NCBI GenBank assembly: GCA_009823505.1 | Contig: VZQC01006583.1 | Span: forward strand, 232,753 to 296,752 | Direction: 5' to 3' | Origin: Rhizomys pruinosus | Lineage: Eukaryota; Chordata; Mammalia; Rodentia; Spalacidae | DNA: 64,000 nucleotides | Part shown: positions 21,836-32,151 of the stretch, in pieces | Numbering within the stretch: position 1 is the first letter of the stretch | Layout: each line of letters begins with the position of its first letter | Position numbers and translations under genes: made by a program | The notes under the pieces: model-generated | Told to the model about the DNA's origin: nothing | What the model saw: the letters and a program-made list of their open reading frames with translations, nothing else | Databases searched by the model: none

Positions 21836-24800
21836 CTTCCAATGTCCTTAATATTAAGACAAAATAAATCAGTTCCAGACTACAAACAACTTTGACCTGT
21901 CTACTTTGGGGCACCCTACTCAATCTTTGGATCTGTAAATATGATAGTAACAGTTAGACTTGGCATAGGGACAGCCTAGCGGATAGTTAGCCACTAGGGA
22001 CAGGATAGGCAAAGAATAGTAGTATACTTTAGGGATAATTCATTGGAGGCAAATGGTTGGGAATGGACCTAAGAGGTGGTATACGGATGTCAACTGTTTT
22101 GTGTATTACTAGAGCATTTATTCTAATTATGTAAAAATAACCCTATAACAAATTATAAACATTTCATGTTTCTCACTGAACATCAAACAATGTGGAATTC
22201 CTCTCTTGCAGGTCAATCTAGCAAATCTTTCGTATACATGTATGTATGTATGTATGCACACGCACACATGTGTATGGTTGTGTGCACTTGTGTTCTAAGT
22301 ATATTTTAATGTTAACAGCTATAATACCAGTAAAAGCATTGCCTCTGAGTAGGCCCTTCCTTCTCAAGACACAGATTTATATTAAACAGCCAATACATAA
22401 TTCAATTTCAACAAGGGTTATGTGTTAAAAATTTAAAGATTTCATTGAACAGCTTAATGGATCTACACTGCCACATACTGGTTATGCCCTTTCAACATCT
22501 GAAACAAAGATGCAACCAGGTTTTCATTGTATTAAAGTGTTAATAAGTTTTTGGGTGTTTGGGAATAAAAAATAAAAAATATAAAATTTACAAATTAAAA
22601 AATTGTGAATTCCCATTAACATCATTGCAGAATTCGTGGCTACCTTTTTAATTATTGCATTCATGCAGGCTAAGACAAGCCTGAATTTCATTCAGATGTC
22701 CAGTGGATAGCTGGCATTCAAGCCTTCATTTCATTTCGGTGGCCAGTTGGTTGGAAAAAGACTCCCTTCGTGGACCACCAACCTGGGTTGCTGGTGTGAA
22801 ATTCCTTTCCTGGCTTTGGGCAGGTGGAAAGTCATGGCCAAGAGTGGAAAATGTGTCTCGTTGTCCCAGTCTAAGGACATGAATAGGAAGTACCTCTCTG
22901 GTCAGGTTACAGGAGTAACCAACTGACCTCTTCGCCGAGCATTCAGTTCCCCACAGTGTCCACAATGTGGGCACTGTGTTCCACTTCCCTTATCAGCACC
23001 ATGTTGTACCTGCTCATGACAAAGGGAGCTTCCTAGAAGCTCTCATAAAAACAACAACAACAACAGAAAATCAAAATGGTAATGGTAGTAACAATTTCTC
23101 ATGGGGCATATCTAGCTTGTCTTTAATTAACTAATGGGCATAAGAAATGTAAAAGAATTTTTAATTAAGAGATAGATATTGAAAAAATCTTTAAAACAGG
23201 TTTTCATGCCTGGCCTGGATAAGGCCAAGAGATTGGAAGAAGATAGTCATTAAAATCCACTTTGTAATGTTTGCAGTTTAAAATGGTATATTCAAAAATA
23301 ATATATACTTATCTAGAGAGATATTTCAGTAGAGATTTATAGAGAAATACAAAATAAACCATATAAATTAATGGACTTGATTTCTCTGAAGTCATAGTCT
23401 AGACATATAGTTTTAAAGAACAAAGAAAAAAATAAAATTTATTTGACAGGTATTCAAGTCTGCCCAAACTTTGTCTAACTATTGTAGGATTTTTTAATAT
23501 TTAGTAAAAATGTTTAGACTAGTTAAATTTGGTTGGCAGTTTTTGTAGAAATGATAATACATTTGAACTAATTGGGAATATAAAATGTTAATTATTTTAT
23601 TTATACTTTGTATTAAATTTCCAATAATAACTTTGGGGTTAAGGTACACAAATGGTCTCTATATTTTTCTGTGTTATACAGTATCACCTTGTAACATTTT
23701 CTTTTACTTGTAGGATATTTAAAGAAATCAAGTTTAAGTTTACTACCCAAATAAGTAGCACACAGTCAATGATAAAGAGTTTGGGTGAATTCGATGAAAA
23801 CTTATGCCATGGTGCCTGTTTATAGGTATGTGTAATACAACTTAGGCATCTATAAGTCAAAATATAAAATTTTAAAAATCAAAAAGAGGGAGGTGGTATA
23901 GTATTCCTTCTGGGATACAAATGGAAAACTCTGTATTCCAAACCTTTTGATAAATTTTCAATTTTGAGATCTTGAAACTAACAATGGGAGGAGATTTCTA
24001 GGTTCCCGTGGGTAAAAACACCAAAATAAATGCCTGAAAATGTATGACTTTTGGCTGTGGAGGACAGACTGGGAAATGCCAGCAGAAAGGCTCACCCATC
24101 TGAACATTCAAGAAAGAGGAACCTGCCTGTGTCACAGACACTGAGCATCTCTCTGAATTCTATTTGGTATAACTGATTATAATGTGCCCTAATGAAATTT
24201 ACCTTCCAGATGCTGAGAAACCTTCCTACATCTCCCTTTTATAGGAAAAAGAAAATTGTGATGGTAACGAAGTCATTCCCTAACTGTAAATTAGAGTCAA
24301 CTGTTATAGGGGTAATTTCTTATAAAACAGGTATAAATAGCTTCTTTAATTGACTGATATACATTGGAACTGTGAAAGGATATTTCTCTATTTAGAGCCG
24401 AATATAATAGTAAAATCTTTATAGGATGTGTCATTAAGCAAAATATATTAATGCAGGAGAGCTCTGATATCAGCAATGACTTATTCTGCCTAGGAGATGT
24501 TGGCTAGAGGATTTAAACCCACCCAAAAGATAAGGGCTTTTTGCTTTTTGCCTATAAAGTGGGATACCTGCAAGGAGAAAGGTGGTAAGACCCTGTTGTC
24601 GAAGATCTGGTATAAGCATGGAAAAATGTTTTGAGACATCACTTTCTAATGTACAGTTGGCCTCTGAAATGCCAGAGAGTGTTATCAAAGGTCACTAAAG
24701 CAATAAAGCAAAATATTGGTCTCCTTGAGTAAAGCAAGACTCCTCAGTCAGTATCAGTTACACCTCAACTGCCTGGAGATACTATGCAACAATGGCAGAT

Positions 24801-25595
24801 ATATATCATATCTAATTGGCAATTAGCTCTCTCCTTGGAGGAATAATTATAATTCATGGCTGATGCCACAAGCTTACATCCTCTAGTGGTTAGAAGATGT
24901 TATACGGCACAGTAAGAACTTGTCATCTTTTACAAAAAGCCACAGTTCATGGATTAGCATACCATCCAAACATCTGTGTCTATGCTCACAGCTTAGCTTG
25001 TCATAATAATTAGTATTGTTTAAATGCCTGTACATCTAATAGTTTGTGCTTTGTTAGTAGGATTAAAAAGTTACCTTGGATAAGCTGTCAATCCATGAAG
25101 GGAAACAACCTGAACAGACAAGAGTCCAAAATGACATCTCCAGAGAAAATATACTGTTTTGCTTCTCACCCACTTGTGCCCCTTTCCCACAGCCTAGGGA
25201 ACAACCTGCAGAAGAGGAGGCGTGGTAGAATGTAAGTGCTGTGGATAGATTGGGGTGAATCTTGAGACTACAGCAATACAGACTGGACTCTTATTTGATC
25301 AACATGCTTGTGCATGCAAGCTTCTCCAATTGAAATATGGGAACATTGGGTTGTTCAAAATTTGGACATAGATACTTGCTAATTGGTTTTAAATGAATGT
25401 TACATTCATTGGATATGCTTAACAATTGGTTCACTTTATGGTTGGATTTGTTGGATATTAATTGGCCTTAGTGTGAAATAAAGTTTCAAGTCTGACTTGC
25501 CCCTCATTGCCTGGCATTCCGAACAGGCTTGAGCAGCTGGCTATTCAAAACTCAGGTTCCTTTTTGTTTAGCCTCAACCTTGGGCTCCCCTGCCT

Positions 25596-25626
25596 CTCAG
25601 AAAAAACAAAAAATTAAAAGGTGAGA
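25596..25626 (+). promoter_or_regulatory. Candidate polypurine tract before the 3' LTR
   Basis: The purine-rich run 'cagaaaaaacaaaaaattaa', then 'aaggtgaga', abuts the 3' LTR, the position used to prime plus-strand synthesis. It is A-rich rather than the more usual AG-rich form. Confidence 0.5.
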
Positions 25627-25901
25627 TGTGAGAAAATTTAGTTAAGATGGGTAGCATTCTAAACCAATGGGACCTCCCTGGCCACACCCATGGGGTGGGA
25701 TATAGTGACGAAAATATCTAGGATTTGGCCCTGGGATATGAGTTAATGCTGGATATATAACCAGACATTTTGGAATAAATTCTCTCTCTGAATCTCGACC
25801 TCAACATGTGTTCACATGTTGTGCTTTCCTGTACTTGTCTTCCACATGGATCATCCTGGGATTAAATGGGCTGCCCCACAATTCTCAGCAGGACCCTTAC
25901 A
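25627..25901 (+). repeat. 3' LTR of the element at 19.6-25.9 kb
   Basis: It begins 'tgtgagaaaatttag' and ends 'aggacccttaca'. It is the same length as the 5' LTR. The upstream TATA-like motif of the 5' copy is changed here. L1 ORF2 resumes at 25902 with 'tcccttcatgtttaaagtc'. Confidence 0.85.
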
Positions 25902-26484
25902 TCCCTTCATGTTTAAAGTCTTAGAGGGAATTGGACTGGAGGGATCATTCCTCAATGTTACAAAAGCCATATACAAGAAACCCACGGCAAAAATCACCCT
26001 AAATGGAGAAAAGTTGGAAGCATTCTCCTTAAAGGCAGGAACAAGGCAAGGCTGTCCACTATGGCCACTTCCTCTTCAATATAGTGTTTGAAATGCTTGC
26101 TATTTCAAACACTATATTGTGAGAAAGAAAAATTGAAGGAGTACTAATTGGAAAAGAGGAAGTAAAACTATCCCTTTTGCAAGTGATATGATAGTTTACC
26201 TAAGGGATACTAAAAACTCCACCAGAAAACTCTAAGAAATGGTCAAAAGTTTCAGTAAAGAGGCAGGATACAAACTAAACCTAGAAAAATCAATAGCTTT
26301 CCTTTAACACCACCAGAAAGCAACTGGAGAAGGAATATAAGGAGACCTTCCCAATCACAATAGCCTCAAAAAAACATAAAATACCTAGGAATAAACCTAA
26401 CCAGAGACCAAAGACCTCTACAACAAAAATTCTAAAACCCTGAAGAAGGAGATTGAAAATCACATCAAAAGATGGAAAGACCTC

Positions 26485-26807
26485 TGTATTAGTCACATTT
26501 CTGTTGCTGTGTTAAAACACCATGACCAAAGGAACTTATAAAAGGAAGAGTTTATTTGAGCTTATGATTGACGGTTCCAGGGAATAAGTCCATTGTGGCA
26601 GGAGGCATTGTGGCTGGAGCTGGAGCAGCAAGCCAAGGGTCACATCTCCCAATGAGCACAGGAAGCAGAGAGAAAGCGACTGGAGACCACAAGGCTTGTC
26701 AAACTCACTAAGCCTGCCCCCAACAATGCACCTCCTCTAGCATGGCCACTGGAGACAAATGTCTGAACACTCAAAGCACATGGGGGACAGTCATTCAAAC
26801 CACCACA
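26485..26807 (-). repeat. ORR1 LTR (3' in element sense)
   Basis: 323 bp, with TG...CA termini. It is about 36 bp shorter than its partner because one internal block, present at about 28603-28638, is deleted between short repeated bases. The rest is nearly identical to the partner. Confidence 0.9.
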
Positions 26808-27186
26808 GTCCACTCCCTGGACCCCATAGGCTCCTGACCTTATAAAATACAAAATGCATTCAGTCCAACCCCAAAAGTCACCATAGTCTTTACCAGTTAC
26901 AATGCCATTCAAAAGTCCACAGTCCAAAGTCTCCTCCAAACTGCAAGCTCCTGCAAAATCAAAAGGCAAATTACATACTCCCAACATACAGTGGAACCGA
27001 ATACACATTCCCATTCCAAAAGGGACGAACAGAGGCATAGTGAGGAAATACTGGACCAAAACAAGACTGAAAAGCTGCAGGGCAAACACCAAGTCCAGTA
27101 GCTCCATGTGTGACTCCTGGGATTTTACTTCCAAAGGGCTTAGATGGCTCAAATCTTCCAGCTTTGCTTGCAACATACATCTCTTT

Positions 27187-28053
27187 CTAAGGCTGGTACC
27201 ACTCCCTGTATGCAGCTCTAGTTGGCAAATATCTCACAGGTCTGGCATCTGGAATGTCTCCTTGGGGTCTCCGCTGCCAACCAGACTTCACATTCACAGC
27301 TTCATGAAATGGCCTAGCAGGGCCTTCTTTATACAGGGACGCCCCTGCTGCACTCTGCCTCGCCTCTGTGGCTCTCTGAAACTGTGGAGGAAGAACTGAT
27401 AACCCCTTCACTCTTGCAAACTTCATGCCTCTAAAGCCAGCACCACCTGAATTAAACTGCCGAGTTTGGCTGCAAGTTTGGGATGGACCCTGGCCTATTT
27501 CAACCACATTTGCAACTTTTCTCTGCCCTGAACTTGGAGAAGAAACCCCTTTCTGTATTTTCCTTTCAAAAGTTTGATGATTAGCTGGATGTGGTCTTGC
27601 CCTGAAGATAATATTTCTGTTGTTTACTTGTATATCTTGAGGCCTTTCCTTAATCAGTTTAATCTCCTTATCAAAAGGGAACTCTCCTTCACATGCCTTG
27701 GCACCACCTTTAATCTTCCTAGTGGGGTTTTCAGATCCAAACTGTACATTCTGCATTTCTTTCTGCCCCATCTGCTCTTCTTCACTGTAGGTCTGCACAA
27801 TATTTACCATTAACAGCCTCCCCACCATTTCTACATTACGCTGTCTTGAAATATCCTCTGCCAAAGACATTAGTCCATTGCTTTTGTGTTTTTTTGTTTG
27901 TTTGTTTTGTTTTGTTTTGTTCTGTTTGGTCTTTTTGAGACAGGGTCTCCCTGTAGTCCCAGCTGTCCTGGAACTGACTCTGTAGACCAGGCTGGCCTTG
28001 AGCTCACAAAGATCTACCTGCCTCTGCCTCCCAAGTGCTAGGATTAAAGGCAT
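27187..28053 (-). CDS. Open frame across ORR1 internal region, unknown product (288 codons)
   Basis: This is the longest open frame in the window. It reads in the sense of the ORR1 element, starts at an ATG inside an inserted B1 (first about 59 codons, including a Lys/Gln/Thr-rich stretch from the B1 tail), then crosses ORR1-int and ends at TAG (27187-27189). The product is basic and polar, has no membrane segment or motif I recognise, and includes FGSEN, KACEGE and GGAGFRGMKF. The second ORR1 interior (63236-63790) keeps a related frame with FGSE, KACEGE and GAGFRGMKF. MaLR interiors are known as mainly non-coding, so it may be a gag-derived relic or chance openness. Confidence 0.3.
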   Translation of the reverse strand: MPLILALGRQRQVDLCELKASLVYRVSSRTAGTTGRPCLKKTKQNKTKQNKQTKKHKSNGLMSLAEDISRQRNVEMVGRLLMVNIVQTYSEEEQMGQKEMQNVQFGSENPTRKIKGGAKACEGEFPFDKEIKLIKERPQDIQVNNRNIIFRARPHPANHQTFERKIQKGVSSPSSGQRKVANVVEIGQGPSQTCSQTRQFNSGGAGFRGMKFARVKGLSVLPPQFQRATEARQSAAGASLYKEGPARPFHEAVNVKSGWQRRPQGDIPDARPVRYLPTRAAYREWYQP

Positions 28054-28072
28054 GTGCTACCACATTAGGCAA
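27893..28072 (-). mobile_element. B1 SINE inside ORR1 interior
   Basis: The antisense tail (gtttttttgtttg-type run, 27893-27932) and the full antisense B1 (27933-28072: 'agacagggtctccctgtagt' to 'gctaccacattaggc'). The ORR1 copy at 63.9 kb lacks it and gives the empty site, so the B1 is a later insertion here. Confidence 0.92.
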
Positions 28073-28332
28073 GCATTTGGGCTGTGGGCAAATTGCTGCC
28101 AGACTCTTTATCAAAATATCCCAGTTGCTGCCTAAGTCTTTATTTTCCTCTGGAACTACATTTTTTGCAGCAATGCTTTCTTCCAGACTTCTAGTAGAAT
28201 GGCCCCTTAAGCTCTGCTTACGGTAGTCAACAGTCTTTCCAGCCCAAAGTTCCAAAGTCTTCCACATTTCTCCAAACATCCACATGGTCAGGTTTTTCAC
28301 AGCCAACAGCCCACTCTCTGATACCAAATAAC

Positions 28333-28691
28333 TGTATTAGTCACATTTCTGTTGCTGTAATAAAACACCATGACCAAAGGAACTTATAAAAGGAAGAGTT
28401 TATTTGAGCTTACAAATGACAGTTCCAGGGAATTAGAGTCCACTGTGGCGGGAGGCATGGTGGCTGGAGCTGGAGCAGCAAGCCGAGGGTCACATCTCAC
28501 AATGAGCACAGGAAGCAGAGAGCGAGCGACTGGAAACCACAAGGCTTGTCAAACTCACTAAGCCTGCCCCCAACAATGCACCTCCTCTAGCATGGCCACA
28601 CCCTCCAAGACCTCCAAGAACAGTGCCACCCACTGGAGACACATGTCTGAACACTCAAAGCCCATGGGGGACACTCATTCAAACCACCACA
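28333..28691 (-). repeat. ORR1 LTR (5' in element sense)
   Basis: 359 bp, with TG...CA termini and an AATAAA signal in element sense. The interior next to it begins, in element sense, 2-6 bases later with TGGTATCAGAG (28316-28326), the position of the primer-binding site. Confidence 0.9.
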
Positions 28692-30045
28692 ACCTCTCAT
28701 GTTCATGGATTGGAAAAATTAATATAGTAAAAGTGTCCATTCTACCCATATTAATATACAGATGCAATGAAATCCCAATCAAAATCTCCAGGAGCTTTTT
28801 CACAGACTTAGAAAAAACAACAACCTTAAATTCATATGGAAAAACAAAAGAACCCGAATAGCTAGAGCAACCCTGATTGAAAAGTGCAATACTGGGGTGT
28901 GGGGGGGGTTACATTACCAGACTTCAAGCTATATTACAGAGCTGTAGCCTGGCACTGGCAGAAAAACAGAACCATTCATCAATGGAACAAAATTGAAGAT
29001 CCAAAATTGAGCTCATATAACTTCAGCCACCTCATATTTGACAAAGGTCCCCAAAACCCTCAATGGAGGAAAGATAGCATCTTTAGCTAATGGTGTTGGC
29101 CAAACTGGATCACCATTTGTAGAAGAACAAAATTAAATCCCTACCTCTGACACTGTACAAAAATAAACTCTAAGTGGATCAAAGATATTAACCTAAAACC
29201 TGAAAACCTGAAAGTGATAGAAGAAAAAGTCAGAAGCAACCTACAAGACCCAGCTGTAGAAAATGACTTTCTAAATCAAACAGCAGCTGCAGGGGAAATA
29301 AGGACAAAAGCTGACAAGTCAAACTCAAAAGCATTTGTACAGCTAAAGAAATAATCAAGGAAGTGAAGGGAAAACCCACAGAGTGGGAGGAAACCTTCAC
29401 CACTGATACATCTGAAAAAGCATTAACATCCAGAATATATAAGCTACTTAAAAAACAAAGAAGAAAACAAATGACCTACTCAAAAGATGGAGTAAAGTGC
29501 TGAACAGAGACTTCACCAGTAAGGAATTAAAAATGGTTGAGAAACATCTTAAAAAGTGTTCAACTTCCTTAATAATTAAGGATATGCAAATTAAAACCAC
29601 ACTAAGATATCATCTCACTCCAATAAGACTAACGAAGTTCAAGAAAACAAAAGACACCAAATGCTGGAGAGGTTGTGGGGAGAGGGGAACCCACATCCAC
29701 TGCTGGTGGGAATGTAAACTTGTACAACCACTGTGGAAAGCAGTGTGGCAAACCCTTAAAAAACTCAAAATGATCTTACCACCTGATCCAGTCATGCCAG
29801 TCCTGGGTATATACTCACAAGATGCATCCTACCACAAAAATACATGTGCAGGTATATTTATTGCAGCTCTCTTCACAATAGCAAAGAGCTGGAACCAACT
29901 CAAATGCCCCTCAAAAGATGACTGGATAACAAAAACATGGTACATGTACACAATGGAGTTCTATGCAGCAGCAGTAAAGAAAGATGACATCATGAGATTT
30001 GCTGGTAAATGGATGGAATTCGAAGCATTGATACGAGTGCAGTGA

Positions 30046-30262
30046 ACACGTTCTCAGAAAAAAAAAAAAAAAGCAATGGTTTCCCTCATTTGTGGATGCT
30101 AACAACAAACCCAATGGCAGGCAAAACTGGAAACAACTTTATATTACATTTCATGTATCTGAAGCAAATGTGCTATTCCAGTGCCCTATCGCTATATTCA
30201 TACATGTTGTATTTATTACCATATATGGATGGAAGACATGTATGTCATATTAAAAAAAAAGA
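30046..30262 (+). other. L1 3' untranslated end
   Basis: Downstream of the ORF2 stop, an A-run (30057-30072) is followed by 'cctcatttgtggatgctaac' and a short terminal A-run. It lacks the G-rich tract seen in the 3' ends at 55.1 and 60.5 kb, so more than one L1 3'-end type is present in the window. Confidence 0.65.
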
Positions 30263-30599
30263 GTGTAAAATCAAAGTTACACATCTTTGTACCACATGCA
30301 AAAAATTTACTGTTAAATGTAATTCTCTAATGTGTTTAGAATTAACCTATAGTTTACTTTTCAGAATTTGTAATTTTTGATGATGTGTGGAACATATGTA
30401 TTCATATTTTGGAATAATGTAAAAAACATAATTATAAAATGCCATAAAAAAGAAAAATCAATGTATAGTGTCTCATCTTTCCACTTGGTGCTGAGTTTCT
30501 TCTATTATTAATATATAGCATTGTACTGTAGTAATTTACTTGTAGGTGATGATTACTATTGATATTCTTATAAAGTCCTTAGTAAAGGTGAAGGCTCCT
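30263..30599. other. Unassigned AT-rich sequence
   Basis: Nothing recognised between the L1 3' end and the B2. Confidence 0.45.
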
Positions 30600-30837
30600 C
30601 TTTTTTTTTTTTTTTTTTTGTATGTGTATGAATGTACTGTCTGCATGTAGGTCTGTGTGCACCTGTGTCGTGAAATGCCGCAGAGGTCAGAAGAGGGTCT
30701 CGGATTCCCCTGAAATTGGAGTTCTCCTGGAATAGGAGTTACAGACGGTTCTTAGCTGCCATGTGGGTGCTGGGGATAGAACCTGGGTCCTCTGCAAGAG
30801 AAGTCGTTGCTCTTAACCTCTAGGCTTTCTCTCCAGA
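30600..30837 (-). mobile_element. B2 SINE
   Basis: Antisense B2 from a T-run (30601-30619) through 'tgtgtcgtgaaatgccgcag', 'cttagctgccatgtgggtgc' and 'ggtcctctgcaagagaagtc' to 'ctttctctccag'. Confidence 0.93.
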
Positions 30838-30879
30838 ACCCAAAGGTTCACTTTTTAAGCTATATATTCAGAGGGAAAT

Positions 30880-31065
30880 TTTTTATATTCATTTTTATTT
30901 TTGATTATGTATTTAGGTATACATATGAAGACATGTGTCTCTGGACATCTACAGCTGGGGTTACAGGTAATTATGAGGTTCCTAGTGTGGATGTTGGGAA
31001 TTGAACTTTGGTTCTTCGAAATATCAGTTCATGCTCTTAAGCACTGAGCAATCTACTCCATTGTG
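30880..31065 (-). mobile_element. Old B2/B3-class SINE
   Basis: Antisense 'gtgtggatgttgggaattga', 'actttggttcttcgaaatat' and 'tgctcttaagcactgagcaa' follow the B2/B3 head order with heavy decay. Confidence 0.65.
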
Positions 31066-31451
31066 AGTTTTGCATAAAAGAAAAATATCATGAATCAAAT
31101 TTTATAGCATCATATACAATAGAATTGCTGCCAGAAATATGCTCCATTTCTAATTAATTATCATATTCCAAAAAAAGTTTATTTGAGAGTGTTATTGACC
31201 TTTTCACTATCTCCATGATCTTTCTCAGACAACCAGTAACCTTTTAAGACTGGCTTCTTACACTTATTTTTATACACTTTAAAACATCCATCTACCTCTT
31301 TCAAATTACAATATCACCTATGTTTTACTGCTCAACAGTATTCTACTGTTTGGATATAACACAATTTATTTATCCACTCATATAGTGACTGCTTTGAAAA
31401 TTCTGTAATTATTAAAGAAAAGTAGCTACAATCATTTGTTTATTTATTTAT
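31066..31451. other. Unassigned sequence
   Basis: No gene or repeat family recognised. Confidence 0.45.
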
Positions 31452-31540
31452 TTTTTTAAATTCTTTTTTATTAATTTTATTTATTTCCGTATGTGTATGA
31501 ATGTACTGTCTGCATGCAAGTCTGTGCACCCGTGTTTATT
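31452..31540 (-). mobile_element. B2 SINE 3' fragment
   Basis: Antisense tail and 3' body only: 'attttatttatttccgtatg', 'gaatgtactgtctgcatgca' and 'gtctgtgcacccgtgttt'. The head is missing. Confidence 0.85.
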
Positions 31541-31635
31541 TTTAAATATAATTCAAATTCAGTAGCATGAACTAGCAGAATGATGATTTCTACATAATAT
31601 GGAATTTTTTTCAGTTTTATGAGAAAATTTCAAAA

Positions 31636-31791
31636 TTCATTTTTTTTTTTTTTTGTCATTTTGAGATGTATTCTCTATGTAGCCACAACTGTCCTGGAAA
31701 TTACTGTTTACCAGGCTTGAACTCACAGAGATCCACCTGCCTCTACCTCCTGAATGCTGGGATTAAAGGTATTCACCACCATGCCAGGCTC
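31636..31791 (-). mobile_element. B1 SINE, diverged
   Basis: A T-run (31638-31654), then antisense B1: 'gtagccacaactgtcctgga', 'tgaactcacagagatccacc' and 'atgctgggattaaaggtatt', ending 'accatgccaggct'. Confidence 0.87.
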
Positions 31792-32151
31792 AAATTGTTT
31801 CCTTTAAGTCTGAGTGCATGTCTCTGTTCCTCTAGATGGTCGACAATATTTGTTCTTAAATCTTTGGATTTTTCTCATTCTAGTGTGTGTAGTGGCCTAA
31901 ATTTTTTTCTTGATTACAGTTCTGTAATTAGAGGGTTTTAAGTATCTTATATTATGGACATAATTGTAGTTCATTTATACTGAAATTATGTCTATCAGCA
32001 AATCATTTAATCAATGTTAACATTTATGAAGTTAACCTCAACATCTAAGCAATTAGTCAAGGAAAAAGAAACATAGTTATGAATATATAGGTAACTTCTG
32101 CACTTTTTACAGTAAATGTTCAGTAGTATAATTTAAGATTTATGTGATTAT
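31792..32151. other. Unassigned AT-rich sequence
   Basis: No gene or clear repeat recognised. Confidence 0.45.

Larger units (their letters stand above)
19904..25595 (+). other. Internal region of the LTR element, no coding capacity recognised
   Basis: All frames are short and none shows retroviral protease, RT, RNase H, integrase or envelope motifs. Landmarks are pyrimidine-rich leader-like sequence (19940-20010), an antisense B2 (20784-21037), an ATT-rich block (about 21530-21830), an alternating purine-pyrimidine tract (22232-22275) and a segment at about 23760-25330 that is repeated at 46440-48120. Confidence 0.65.
19609..25901 (+). mobile_element. Two-LTR endogenous retrovirus-like element, apparently non-coding
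   Basis: Two 275-bp direct repeats (19609-19883 and 25627-25901) bound a 5.74-kb interior. The element sits inside L1 ORF2, whose sequence resumes directly after it. By hand alignment the LTRs differ at about 28 positions (roughly 90% identical), so the insertion is old. I see no gag, pol or env motif and no long frame in the interior, which also holds an inserted B2. Part of the interior recurs at 46440-48150. It may be a non-autonomous element like VL30 or ETn, or a decayed provirus. Confidence 0.85.
26485..28691 (-). mobile_element. Full-length ORR1-type MaLR element with 5-bp target duplication
   Basis: An antisense element with two direct LTRs, 26485-26807 (3' in element sense) and 28333-28691 (5' in element sense), around a 1.5-kb interior. 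It is flanked by identical 'acctc' at 26480-26484 and 28692-28696, the 5-bp duplication expected of ERVL/MaLR elements. In element sense the LTR begins 'tgtggtggtttgaatgagtg', carries AATAAA and ends 'gtgactaataca'. Removing it restores L1 ORF2 exactly ('gatggaaagacctctcatg'). Confidence 0.92.
17064..30045 (+). pseudogene. L1 ORF2 pseudogene in four pieces (endonuclease, RT, Cys domain)
   Basis: ORF2 codes for the endonuclease/reverse transcriptase that drives retrotransposition. Pieces: 17064-18001, 18673-19608, 25902-26484 and 28692-30045. The endonuclease shows NINGLN, CCLQETHL, SKIDHI and the catalytic ILSDH (about 17100-17790). The third piece covers the RT palm, but the catalytic FADD is destroyed near 26173-26190 by small indels, and an inverted duplication sits at 26077-26119. 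The last piece has the Cys-rich CWRGCGERG...HCWWEC motif and the C-terminal KKDDIMRFAGKWMEFE, ending at 30045. Frameshifts and stops occur throughout. Confidence 0.87.
15370..30262 (+). mobile_element. Near-full-length L1 split by three nested insertions
   Basis: Once the insertions at 18002-18672, 19609-25901 and 26485-28691 are removed, the rest reads in order as one L1. It has a 5' region (about 15370-15808), ORF1 (15809-17050), ORF2 in four pieces totalling about 3.8 kb (the usual ORF2 length), and a 3' end with a short A-run at about 30252-30261. The joins are collinear, with no ORF2 sequence lost at the retroviral or ORR1 junctions. Many stops and frameshifts make it inactive. The exact 5' boundary is uncertain. 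Confidence 0.88.

Noticed and set aside
25044..25235. 63-codon frames of equal length in the two LTR-element interiors (also 47848-48039), both ending in an Arg-rich stretch
   Set aside because: The first begins at TTG, not ATG, and the middle parts read in different frames. The shared ends simply reflect repeat homology.
26640..27180. Minus-strand 178-codon frame and overlapping plus-strand 165-codon frame
   Set aside because: Both run across the ORR1 LTR/interior boundary, overlap each other on opposite strands and have no recognised motif. The sense-strand frame further upstream in the interior was kept as the better candidate.
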